Shown here: piece after piece, positions 11,597 through 23,600 of the stretch
How positions within the stretch are numbered: position 1 is the first letter of the stretch
How the letters are laid out: each line of letters starts with the position of its first letter
DNA from: Bombyx mori
Taxonomy: Eukaryota; Arthropoda; Insecta; Lepidoptera; Bombycidae
Reading direction: 5' to 3'
Length of the DNA stretch: 64,000 nt
Assembly: GCF_030269925.1 (NCBI RefSeq)
Contig: NC_085128.1
Location: 4,404,501-4,468,500, forward strand
Made by a program: the position numbers and the translations under genes
Notes under the pieces: generated by a model
What the model was told of the DNA's origin: nothing
The model's input: only the letters and a program-made list of their open reading frames with translations
The model's database searches: none

Positions 11597-12825
11597 TCAC
11601 TGTCCCTGAAATAAAATGTATTTATTTAGCAGTTGGCGCTTACTATTAACTGCGAATGAATTTTTCAAAATAAAGTGTAATCTCACGTTAATATATTTTT
11701 CAATTATTGCTTTGGTGAGGTCTGTGACGTGGTCTGCTGTAGGGTATTGGCCAATTTGATGATAAATTATGTTCTTAAATATTTCACTACCTACAAAGTT
11801 ACGCATAATTTTTGTCACTAACATTTTTTTATTTATATTACGTAGGGTTTCCGTATAAACTTTGATAACAGATTCTGATATTTTACAGATCTGTATCAAA
11901 TCTTTTGACGCATATAACAAGCCACCCTTATCTTTAGCCACTATAAATTTAACCTGAGCACTATCGCAATTACCAAAGAACTTACCAAAGAACTTGAATA
12001 AATCTGAACAATTTTTTGTGTTGGGATTGCCCCTGGTTTTAAGTACCTATAGCCTAATTTTTTTATGATAAAATCATTTTCCGTAAAATGTTTAGAGTAA
12101 ATAGTACTCGTCTTTGTCGGCATCCAGTTTCCTATACCTGTCACATTAATCCATTGTTCCCTGGCGTTAGGTTCTTTAGGAAACCTAAAATTTATAATTT
12201 ATTGCATAAGTCAAATAGCATTTTACTTAGATTTTAATATGTCTTAGACAATATAGTAAATACCCATAAATCAAAGGTCTACATGTCCCTTTATATTATA
12301 CCTTCACATTAATTCAATGATAATATTTCAATAATAATAATATTTAATTTACTCAAAATATGTCTAACTAAGACTATATTAGGTATCATTAATTAAATAT
12401 AAAAATACTAAAATTATCCATGTCAAATGTAAAGTCGAGAAATCTGTCGATGATTTTATTTAACCGTATAACATAACATTAACAGGTCACCTCACTATCG
12501 AACTAGCGTCGGGCCAATCAGGGCAAAGGCCGAAATTTCAAATATTGAAGTGAGAGAACGCAATGCATGTAATTCATTGCAAGCGGACTTGGTCATTGCG
12601 TTGATTGGGCGAGTACACATCGCGCAATGTATGTTATTTATAACTTGAGGCAATAATGTTGTTAATGTTTGGAATTTCATAATGATCAGTATATTTTTAT
12701 GTTTTAGACAAATAATATTGTAATTAAATGGTAATTTCGACTTACCGATGGAAAGATATACCTCCTCGCTCTATACTTGAGGTCTCACTTTTCGTTTTAC
12801 ACGTTATAATTGCACAACACGGCAT
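11597..12825 (-). pseudogene. THAP-domain protein relic (THAP transposase-like)
   Basis: Exon 1 at 12825-12746 starts MPCCAIITC and ends GISFH in phase 2 before a GTAAGT donor. Exon 2 starts at 12184 (acceptor AATTTTAG) with RFPKEPNAREQW and runs through HFTENDF to LKPGAIPT. This is a typical THAP layout, with the intron before the FP motif. The expected C2CH zinc site has its first two Cys and its His, but the third ligand is Tyr (TIYSKHF where the family has CSxHF). The frame is then lost. A shifted frame carries a C-terminal module starting GGLLYASKDLIQICKI, typical of the tail of insect THAP transposase-like proteins, down to the stop at 11597. A duplicated AAGTTCTTTGGT lies at the frame change. 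The coiled coil and catalytic core are missing. Most likely a decayed, internally deleted transposase gene; a short expressed product cannot be excluded. Confidence 0.75.
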
Positions 12826-12829
12826 TATA

Positions 12830-15045
12830 AAGCAGAGATCTGTTGGCCCAAGTAGTCCGAAACACACTAAGCGCGGTGAATGACTGAGTCGGTCGAGTTA
12901 CGTTTGTACAATCATAACCGTGGCACGCTTGCCCCGCCTACATTACCATTCCAACCTTATTTATCTATTCCGTGGATAATTGCCAATCCGCTATGCATAC
13001 TAACAACCTTAGATATTTCACTATTCTCCTTATCTGTCTTAAGCGAATCAAAGATTAATTGTGTGACGTGAATTTTAACAGTTTCATTTGCAAATCCTGG
13101 TAATGTATTTTGTGGTCCTAAAAAAGGTTTTAGGGTTCCGTAGCATAAACCCAAAAAGCCATGTATGTGCGTCCGTTTATATTTAACCGACTCTAACTTA
13201 AAGTATGTTGTTATTACTCAGACGGAATGTTCAAAGAATTATATTGGATTATTCACTGCACTGTGGTGTATATAAATTACGAGATTAGATAGTTCCTAAT
13301 GAGTTTTTATTTGAGTCCATTTTGGGTGAAACATTCTTCAAAAGCCGTAGATACTATCGTGTATTTTCAGCTTAAGTGGGTACTTGTAGCGTTTTGTGGG
13401 TAGAGTTCGCCTATTTCTGACGTAAAAGAATCATGCTTAAATGCAGTTGAAGCCTCAATCTCAAATTATGGTGGATAGCGGCATTCAGACCATCATGTCT
13501 ATGGGCTCGGATAATCCGTTACCACCAGATTAATCGTGAAAACGCCTGCCCATCGACAGCAGAAGAAAAGAGTGATAAAAAAAATTAAAAAAGAATTTCA
13601 AAGAGGCTTTAGGCGACAAAGTAAAGCTTTAGGTGACAATGAGTTTAAACCAAACATGCTCTTGAGATGTAAGATATTTTCTAGTACAAATTTAAAAAGG
13701 TTATGAACCATTTAAAAAAAACCTCTGAAGCCAACATTTAATTTTTGCGTCATGAGCAAAACCATTATTAACATAGGCACTGAAAAGGAAAACAATGGTT
13801 GGAAATCAAAATACCTTTAATTCACAGTATAAAGACAGTTTATTATTGTAACAAAAATATTTTAGATTATGCCATACTTTAATTTGAAAAATATTGCGTT
13901 AAATTATCGTAAATTTATCACAAAACACTCGTCGTTTTTAAAAAAGACAAAGATTATTGTCTAACATTATATTATATAATATTCTAAACATCACTATGAA
14001 TAGTGTAATAAATTTGGATTGACCTTATGTAATATTCAAAATGATTTCATCGCGAAAAATGGGCGTTAAAATCATTCTGTTCTCTTATCATATTTTTTCA
14101 TTGAAAATACTTCCATTTTGACTTGTGAAATAAGGTCTTTTAGCCATTGATTTCAGCATCTTAACCATAAGGTATTTAATGTAATAATAAAGTCTTATAA
14201 GAAAAATAATATCAATATATGTAATCGTCTTATCGAAATGAACAAATATCCATTAAAAATTGCAGAGTTGCAATAGTCCCGATCCAATTATAAAAAAACA
14301 GGCACATTTTTTTTTCTTTATCTCTGACAACGAAAACGAGTCTCATTTGCGTGGCTTTTGTTACTTCATTTAAACAAAAATATTTTAAATATTACTCAAA
14401 TCATTCAGGCGTCTCTGACAGCGACACGCACATGGCCGATTTTATTTACGTTCAGAAACCTTGCTTGCATTGAAATTATTCGGCCATTAGTAAATTTGTT
14501 GTATCATGGTTTAATTAGGCGACGCTAACGAAGTATGTTTTGAATGGAACGTATGTACCGTGCGTGTTCCAATGGCTTACACGCCCACATTTTTATTTAC
14601 GTTATTTCATTGTTCCTCGTTGATTTATATGTTATAACTCCTTGGATACTATAATATTATATTGCGCTTATGAGTGGGTAGTCAGTAGAAATAGGAGTAG
14701 GGCTAGACGAGGTTTAAAATTTGAACACCGATCATTTTTCTACTAATTAATGAATTATTTGTAGGTTGTGTTGTTATTGTGAATTATTGATTTTGATTTG
14801 TCTGTATGTATGTTTGTTTATATGTATATTGTCATCGTTGTGCATTACAATGCAGAGTTTAGTACCCTAATTTTACAACGCAAACCATTCAATTGAACGA
14901 ATGACTGACTATTTTTTTGGTAGGTATGCACCAAATGAATCAATTCGTAATAAACTTCTTCTTTATAAATTATGTATGTATTCCATAATAACTGTTTGTA
15001 AAAATAAGGAAAATTTCATGTATTTATTGCACACACAGGAAAACT
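12830..15045. other. Non-coding, repeat traces
   Basis: No supported gene. The stretch at 13470-13560 (GTCTATGGGCTCGGATAATC, then TTACCACCAG) resembles a dispersed retroposon related to those at 49.5-50.2 kb. Short open frames here have no recognisable protein features. Confidence 0.35.
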
Positions 15046-15054
15046 ACCTTTTTT

Positions 15055-15298
15055 ATTCCTTAGATGGTCGGACGAGCTCATGGCCCACCTGGTATTTAGT
15101 GGTTTCCGGAGCCCATAGACATCTACAAAGTAAAGTCGCCACCCACCTTGAGAAACCAGTTGTAAGGTCTTACTTTTAACAGTACAACGGCTGCCCCGCC
15201 CTTCACACCGAAATGCATTACTGCTTCACGGCAGAAACAAGCAGGGCGGTGGTAGCTATCCGTGCAGACTTATAAGAAGTCACACCACCAGCAAAATT
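15055..15298 (-). repeat. Bm1 SINE, headless copy
   Basis: Bm1 body in reverse orientation (GAGCTCATGGCCCACC, then CTTCACGGCAGAAAC, then CACACCACCAGC). The tRNA-like head is absent, so it is 5'-truncated. Moderately diverged. Confidence 0.85.
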
Positions 15299-15694
15299 GG
15301 AGAACGTAAGCTTTCTAGACGTATGAATGAATTATTCTATTTCAAAATCTGATTTGTGATCACAAAAATCCAATAAATATATCATCATTACTTAGTGTGA
15401 TAGAAATAAGTACTGTCATCAATCAAGTCATCAATACGTGTACCTAAAAATATCAACTACTATTTGGAAGTTCTGTAATCTGCATAATCTGTAGCCTGGT
15501 TCAGATCTCTAATCTGTTTTTAGATAAAGGTTGATATTGATTGCTATTTTTGGATGTTTTGTCCTCGCATCGACACCATAATCCATATATTTATCTAAGC
15601 CTATCGAAAGGTATGGCATTTTATCGCGATTACGCATCATAAACACCAAAACCAACAATAATTACACCATGTGTCACAAAACAAACACTTGACA

Positions 15695-15935
15695 ATTTTT
15701 TTTTTATGATTGAGCATTTACTGGTGGCCCTGAGACCTTTCCAGTTTCACAAGGACAGGTGGGCGAGTAAGGGCTCAGCCACAAGGGGCGGGATTTACTA
15801 ACAACTACCCGAGCGCCCCCAAGGGAGACCTAACAACTCAAGAGTACCTGCTTCGCGAATGAATCTACTACAGGATCGGAATCGCGACCCGCTGAGAAGA
15901 TCCGGAAAGAAACTCAACGGGCTACTTGACAATCT
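15695..15935 (-). mobile_element. Diverged LINE tail related to BMC1
   Basis: Poly(T) on the left, then GGACAGGTGGGCGAGTAAGG, a Pro/Arg-rich GC block, and CTGCTTCGCGAATGAATC with GAGAAGATCCGGAAAGAAAC. The last two blocks match the BMC1 tail, but the 3' terminus differs, so it belongs to a sister family or subfamily. A short related piece (GTAGCTGCTTCGCGAACGAA) occurs near 26073. Confidence 0.6.
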
Positions 15936-15939
15936 TAGG

Positions 15940-16880
15940 AATCGAAAGGTTAGGTGGGTTTTTAAATCCTATCATTAATAACAAAGCAGGTAGGTACATA
16001 AATAATATGATAAAAAAACATTTTCGTGGTTAATTCTTGAGTCTAAGATATCAAATTATCTCGGAATATACTTTACCTTAATAATACACCCATAATGTTA
16101 TCTTTCTCTTGACGGGGTGGATATCGAAACCTTTCACGATAGGCAATTTTAAGCCTATGAATAAAGAGGCTGAGTAATGAGGGCAACGGTAAGGAAAAAA
16201 TAATGTAAGTACATCTGTCTACAGAACAAGGTCAACCAAGTTATCTTCTTTTGTCGACACAATAACAATGTTCCAGTTTCACATTTGGCGCGACTTTTGC
16301 AATTAGAAAATGTATTCTTTTGGTCTCCACTTACAATAATTCGTTACAAGATCGTACTCGTTGTTGTGAATCACGTCGCATAATGACTTTTATTCGAACG
16401 ATCCGACTTACACACTAGAGTCTGATTCTATATAATTGTGTTTTGATATCGAACGTGATTCATTTCATAATGAATAAGACGTTTACCTTTAAGATTTGAG
16501 GACGATGTATTTAGAATTATCGCCGCCATTGATGATTAGAGAGCAGACGCAGTTACATATATTGCAACCAAGACTAGGTGAGGTTGAAAGGTGACAATGA
16601 TGAGCAGCATCTTAGACCTCGTAGTAAGCCTTTTAGGTTTCGAAAACCTCTTCATTCAAAGTAGAATCATCTTTCCATCAATACATAATCTTCAATAATA
16701 ATATACGAAAGATATTATTATATTTGCTAAATATTTTGAGTTTTATAATTAATAGATATCCGTTTTAAAAATTGTAAGGGACGTAAGTAATCTTATGTTC
16801 ATGTTACTTTCACTGCCAATAAGGAAATTTTCAAACCAATATCGTGCAATTCTTTCTAAATGTAGGTAATACAAACAAAC
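15940..16880. other. Non-coding spacer
   Basis: No gene or clear repeat recognised. Confidence 0.35.
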
Positions 16881-16883
16881 ACG

Positions 16884-17345
16884 CTATCCAGTTTACTTCG
16901 ATACTATTACCACACAAAAGACTGGGTTTTTACTAATCCCTAAACCAGAATGGTACGGGACGACCTAAAGAGCAATGAACTTAGAATTGATTGCGCCGCA
17001 TCTGACCTAGGTGACATATTTCAATGCAAATTGTTTTTATTTTCCTGTAATTACTTCCTCAAAGTAGGATACAGTTCATATGGTGTGGTTAATAAATAAA
17101 ATTTACTGGTGGTAGGACCTCTTGTGAGTCCGCACGGGTAAGTACCACCGCCCTGCCTATTTCTGCCGTGAAGCAGTAATGCGTTTCGGTTTGAAGGGTG
17201 GGCCGTTGTAACTATACTGAAACCTTTGAACTTATATCTCAAGTTGGGTGGCGCATTTACGTTGTAGATGTCTATGGGCTCCATTAACCACTTAACACCA
17301 GGTGGCCTGTGAGCTCGTCCACCCATCAAAGCAATAAAAAAAAAG
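16884..17345 (+). repeat. Composite repeat: foreign head plus Bm1 body
   Basis: The right part (17100-17345) is the Bm1 body on the plus strand, ending GCAATAAAAAAAAAG. The left part (about 16884-17099) is not the Bm1 tRNA-like head. It is a different ~215-base block (GGGACGACCTAAAGAGCAAT, then GCGCCGCATCTGACC, then CTTCCTCAAAGTAGGATAC). The same block is joined to the same Bm1 body, in reverse complement, at 33068-33535. Recurrence of the junction suggests one propagated family, not chance adjacency. Confidence 0.75.
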
Positions 17346-18489
17346 TAAAATATTAGACATCAAAAATATTTGAAAAATTACAATACCTAATTCAACTCAG
17401 ATTTGGTTGCATTGTTAACAGAATTTCGGCAACGGGAAATTCAAATTCGACTTATTTACCGTCATTATCACATTCTAACAAGCATTATGACGTAATCAGA
17501 ATTTGTGACCTGCCAGCGTGCACGTTTAACGAAAAATTAAACACTGGGCGTTATCAATAAAAAGATAAACAATGCTGGAGGGTTTTGTGTACATGTTTAT
17601 TTGGTAACGGCTCTAATGAAATCCTAAGACTAATATAAGTATATTTTGGTTTTTATAAGTTTTTGCAACAATTAAACAAAGCTAATTAATAATACAATTT
17701 TTTTTTAAATGCACTTTAGTGTATTCGTCAAATTCATTTAACTCTTCTTGCTTATCATTGCCTATTAGTAAAGCAAGATTACGTTCCTGATAGGTGCTCA
17801 GGTATTGCCTATTTTTTTTACTTCTCGTCTTGCTGTGAACAAAATGTCGCTTTTTTCTATAGAAATAAAACTATAGAAACTAACCTATATATTAATTATA
17901 TGATTCATACATATGAGTAGGTCACTTTCAATATCTAAACCGTCTTTTTAACTATTAGAACAAAATTAAAATGAGCTTTAAGCTTCAACTTAATTATTTT
18001 TCCATGTACTTCTTATATTAATTTATCCGAGAATGTAAATAACTTATTGTACAAAAAACTAGCATCTAAAGTACGATTATTAACGTAACCGATACGAACG
18101 CCTGTGTTTTCTTTTCCCCAATATTAAAAACCTATCTGAACTATCTTCGACTTGTAAACATATTTAACCCAAGTAAAATTTTGTACGTGGGTATTTATCA
18201 AACAAAGCATCAATCTAAATTAACACATACTTAGTAAAATTTACCTCTTATTGAAAAGCAAACCATAACTGAAAACAACGCAAATCAAGTGAAAAGATGA
18301 GAAATTAAAATAATAAACTTCATAATCTATCAAGGACAGAAAAAATACAAACGATAAAACAAAGTTAGACAGCTGGTTTTGAAATATAAACTATACATAC
18401 ATGCACGTGCATTCGAAATCTTTCTCCGAAATTGCAACGTTAAATGATCAAATTAAAATCGTCAGGCCATTAAAACATTGAACACTTAC

Positions 18490-18594
18490 TTTGCTATTTG
18501 ATAGATCTCTAAATATTGGTGAAAAACACAAACTACGATTTATTTCTAATTTAACGAGTAAACGACATCTAGAAAAACACACCGACGACGCCAT
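18490..18594 (-). CDS. Candidate first coding exon, minus-strand gene
   Basis: On the minus strand an ATG in good context (AAGATGGCG) opens a 35-codon frame (starts MASSVCFSRCRLL). It ends exactly at a strong GTAAGT donor in phase 0. The sequence just upstream (about 18600-18720) is GC-rich compared with its surroundings, as expected for a promoter or 5' UTR. I found no downstream exon that I can join with confidence; the isolated exon at 10576-10684 lies on the same strand. The plus-strand open frame over the same bases looks like its shadow. Confidence 0.35.
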
Positions 18595-19314
18595 CTTTAC
18601 ACTACGTAAGTATTGGGTAGGTATCTATAGCCAAGTATCGCCGGTCACCGGCTCCACCGCACTGACGTTGCAAAGCGGGAAATGTAGCGACTCGTCGAAA
18701 ATAGTTTACCCGGCTATTTGCTGAATTTTGCTGTCAACATTACGTAAAATACTAGAGGAATTTATTCCATATTATTTATCTGTTTAGGTTTATTCAAAAC
18801 TTATTTACATGATTCGTTTGTTTATATAGTGTAATGAAATTTAATTTCACAAATATGTATTTTTATTTTTATTTTGTATCATTCGATTAGAACTTTTTTC
18901 AGTTTATCTGACATAGTTCTTAATAGGTAAAGAAATAAGCTGAAGGTTATAGGGCAGACAATAAATGTTCACTTAAATTTGGAATTCTAACTATCCACTT
19001 TTAAGATTTCGAGTTTGTACTGCGCGCCATTCGCAATATTTTTCTTTCCGTTGCTTTTATTGGTAGCACTGATAATAAGTGTTGGAAAGTTTAATTGTTT
19101 TGCAGGAAAGTATCGAAGCTATTCATTATTCAGGAATTATTCATCCCACGAAACGACAAGGATTTATTTGGCTTAAATAAGATTATGTTTAAATATATCG
19201 AAGTTGTCACGGTCTAATTTAATTGTTGGTGCTCAAATTCACTTTTCTGAAGAAATATGAATCCATCAGACGTTCAGGACTTTCACGATGAAATAATAAC
19301 ATGGTATAAAATCA

Positions 19315-19545
19315 AACTACTGTGGCTGGTGGTAGGGCCTCTAATAATCCCGAATAAGTAAATGCAGCCATATTGCTTATTTGTGTTGTGAAGCATTCAT
19401 GTGTTTTAATTTAAAGAATGGAATAGTCTTATATATACAAAAATTGAACTTTGATCTCGTGGTTTGTGTGGGTGACAGTACTTACGTTGTAAAATCAACG
19501 TTAACTATTTAATACCACCGTGGACTATTCACCTATCTAAAGATA
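19315..19545 (+). repeat. Old Bm1-like SINE copy
   Basis: Highly diverged but collinear with Bm1 on the plus strand: CTGGTGGTAGGGCCTCT at the start, GTGAAGCATTCATG in the middle, and GGACTATTCACCTATCTAAAG at the end. Confidence 0.65.
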
Positions 19546-19549
19546 AAAA

Positions 19550-20685
19550 ACACTCTATGTTAAACAAATTATACATAATAATGGGTTAATTTCGACTACA
19601 TCTGTAATATAATTACATACTCGCCTTTTGTCATCTCTGCTTATACAGCTAAGGACTTACACATAGCTGTACATATTACACACTAACTAAGTAGTATTAG
19701 AAGATTCATATAAATACTGGATGGTTTTTGTTTTTTGTAATTGTATTTATGAATAAAAACAGTAGTGTGAAAACTGCCATTATGCCACTGAATTTCAGGT
19801 GTATCTTCTAAAATTTGCATCGTGACGCTGACTGTAACAGGTATTTACAAAAAAATACAACATCTTTCAAAATCAAACATCTTTCAAAATAAAGTAAACC
19901 AACGACATAATAATAATAATAATAATACATCTGTAATAAAACCAAATACTATTTTTTATTATGCATGTACTTCAAATCTTTTCTGGTTATATCCTAAAAC
20001 CTGTGGCATTATTGCAAGAATAACTAAATCATGAATTAAATGAACTCAAGATGATGTGTTGTGGTTTTTTACTATTAACAAAGTGAAATTGGAGCTAATC
20101 AAATTAACTGCTGTCTACGCTTCTATCATCAGTTTGTATATTGACAATAATTTTGATTAAGTAAACTTTTTTTTTAATTAAGATTTTAGGAAGAAACATT
20201 TATTTACATACTTCATGGACATGTTGATAATACGTAAATACAAAATGATCAATTATATAGTGATTTCATAAAAGAGAGGATAAACTTTTAGCTTTTATTC
20301 AGATCCCACAAACCCATGTTTCTGTTTAAAAGAACGAAAAAAAAACGATGACTTCGTCGTATTGTTTTCGTCATTCATTTTAATCCACAAATTTATAGAT
20401 TTACTATATTTAATAAATTGTATACAAAAGAAGGAGAAAAATTAAGTGTATTGCGCGAAAATTATATAGGGAATCCAAAAACTTGATCTGGCAGCACCCA
20501 AATTCCTCCTTTTGACAGAAACTGTGAAATGACTTTGAAATTTGATTGAACTTCTGTCAGAACTCGATGTCAACGTAAAAACATTAAGTTTATAAACGTG
20601 ATATGACAACTTTTTATCCGTTTCACGGTATCCCGGTGCTACCCCATTATTGTTTTAAAAGATCCATATAATAATTAGGTAAACA
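19550..20685. other. Spacer upstream of PLAA
   Basis: No gene supported. The PLAA promoter and 5' UTR should lie in the last few hundred bases. No clear TATA box is assignable in this AT-rich sequence. Confidence 0.35.
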
Positions 20686-23600
20686 ATGGCTATACCTGAT
20701 TATAAGTTAAGCGCTATTTTAAATGGACACTCTATGGACGTTCGAAGCGTGGCTGCAACAAAAGAATTCTGCATATTGTCCGCTTCAAGAGACAGAACAG
20801 CAAAACTTTGGCATCCCGAAGGGTAAATACTCACTGTTACTAAAATTATAACAAGAATATATTTAATTATTCAAGCGGATATTTTAATTGTAGTGTTAAA
20901 GAGTTCGTGAATGTCATAACTTATAAAGGGCACAGGAATTTCGTATCATGTATCTGCTGGGTTCCTCCGTGTGTATCCTTTCCTGAAGGTCTCGTGGTGA
21001 CCGGCAGTAATGACAACACAATACTCGGATACAATCTACAAGACGGGACAGTTCTCTTGACGCTAGAAGGACACGAGAACGCCGTTTGTAGTGTCTCACC
21101 TGGCAGGGATTCTGGGATTTTATTGAGGTTTGTAAAAAAATACCATAAAAATTGTCACTGAACAATTTAGAAAACAGTTAATAAATAGTGCTTAAATTTA
21201 ATGGTTTGAAAGATAAAATTAAGAAACCTTAAAATAGCTAAATTTGTGTTTTGTAAACAATATTAATCTGTCTATAATGCAATAATATATAATCTATCTA
21301 TTAATCAATGGTTTGATGTATTATAGAATAAATTAAGAATAATATATGAAAACCATATAGATTCACAATAAATTAAATATCATTCTGTTGTTAGTTCAAG
21401 TTGGGATAGCACAGCCAAATTATGGAATATAAACAATCCACAATCGTCTCCGATATCTTTTAATGGTCATCAAGCAGCTGTCTGGGCAGTTGTGGAACTA
21501 TGTGATGGGACAATAGCTACCGCATCAGCGGACAAATCAATCAAATTGTGGAAAAAAAACCATGAACTTAAAACCACTTTAACAGGTCAGTAGTTTTCTA
21601 TATTTTCTTTCTCCAGCTTTGACTCAATAGGCTCAGAAAAAAGGATAAGGAGATTTTAAATAAATATGTATTAATGGTTTGCACTAGAATACATAATTAT
21701 ATAAGTACAAGTGTGACCTCAGAAAACCTATAGCTGAATATAATTCTATGTTTGATTACAGGACACACGGATTGTGTTAGAGATCTTGCTGTAGCAAGTA
21801 TAGAAACATTTTTGAGCTGTTCCAATGATGCATCAATTAAACTTTGGTCTAACAATGGACAGTGTCTCAACACATTTTATGGCCACTCAAATTACATATA
21901 CAGGTATACTTTAGGAAATATTTTTTTTTTTTGTATATGGTGAACAAAACCAAACCATAATGGACATGGGCCACTCCCCATACATTGCACGGCCCCAAAG
22001 GAAGTTCAAGGACAGTAATGAAATTAAGCTTCAGTAACAGACTATTATAATATATCCCTTTTATTATAAACAAATTAAAATCAATATTGTTCATGGGGAT
22101 ACAGAGATATTTAAAAAATAAGATGATAAGATTTTTAGGTTACCTATATCATATGATTTGCTGTCAATACACTTACACTTTATCATCATCATCAGCTTAA
22201 ATATTATTTATATTACTATACTTTATAACACATACCTAATTCAATGAACGCCGAGACTTATTTTATGCACAAAAAATATAATAAGCGGGTATATCGCAAC
22301 AAAACACTTAATAATATTCGCAATGCGCACGAGTGCAAAAACGACTAAACATTAAAAAAGCAATGTTTTTTTTTGCTTAAGGTCAATAATTATTGATCAA
22401 TGTAATGATTTATTCTACGGATTTAAAAGTATAAAAATAGATTTTTGTTTAGATATAATGTTTTATATTAGTTTTAAAATCCATTAATTAAATGTATAAA
22501 TATATTTTGCTAGTTTTTTGCAATATAATGTCTTTTTTAAGAAGATTTAATGTGAATTGTTTAAAATGTAAATAAATTTTACCATTATTTTTTTTTTCGG
22601 GCCGAGGGCCGAACCTCCTGCGAGGTCCCCGCGCCTAGGGGGCGCGCGGGGTATGTGAGACTCAACGATCTGCAGGTGTTGATGAGAGCAGACCGCGGGC
22701 CCAAGGAATTTAGGGCCCACCCACTAAACGACTCCCCTGCACTCTTATACCCGGCGTCCGATCTCCGTCCGGGGTCAAAACCCGGTCAGAGTAGGGAGGT
22801 TCCCGCGGTCAACACTACAACCAGACACGCGGCGCCACCCCGAGGACGCCCGACCAACGGGTCGTCGAGGCGATAGTCGACGAACCAACGACGTCAGTCT
22901 CCGCGGTACGGCGGCCCTACCAGGCCGCCCGGGCGATGCCGCTGGTGTTCCGGGATACCCCGCTGGGCCAGAACCAGCCTGCCGGGTCGGAACGCGATAC
23001 ACCGTCGACCGGGTTGCTCTTCCACAGTATGTTCGGCGACGACAGCGACGACGAAAATGCGGACCGCATCGCAATCGGCAGCCGCCGACACGTCGTCCCG
23101 TCCTCCTGGTGCCAGCGCGCTAGAGTGACGGTAGCATGCGGCGCAGTCTCAACCCCCCTTAGGTCGCCCCGTGACCATCACCGGGAGGAGACTGCCTCCT
23201 CATTGGGGCCGGAGCTGGACAAACGCCCTCCTCCGACGCCCTCCGGCTCGACGGCGGCGGCACGGCGCTGAGAGGGAGGAAGAGTTCTCCCTCTCCCGTT
23301 CCGCCGCCTCCTTCTGCGAGATGGTGGACTCGCAGAAGTCGAGCATCGCCTGCCAGGACTCATCGCTGCCGAGCATCGTAGCCACGACGGTCGGAAGCGA
23401 CAAGTCCGGTCCTATTTTTGCAACGAGGACGCGGCGCTGCTCCGCGAAAGCGGGGCAGTACGCGAGCGTGTGCTCCGCCGTGTCCTCGTTGCAGCCACTG
23501 CAATGGTGGCACTTCGGCGTCGGCTTCCTCCGGGCGACGAGGTGCAGGTAGCGACCGAAACAGCCGTGTCCCGTGAGCACCTGCGTCGCCCGGAAGGTGA

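Noticed and set aside
18491..18724. A plus-strand protein of 77 residues
   Set aside because: No recognisable features. The minus strand over the same bases has a better exon signature.
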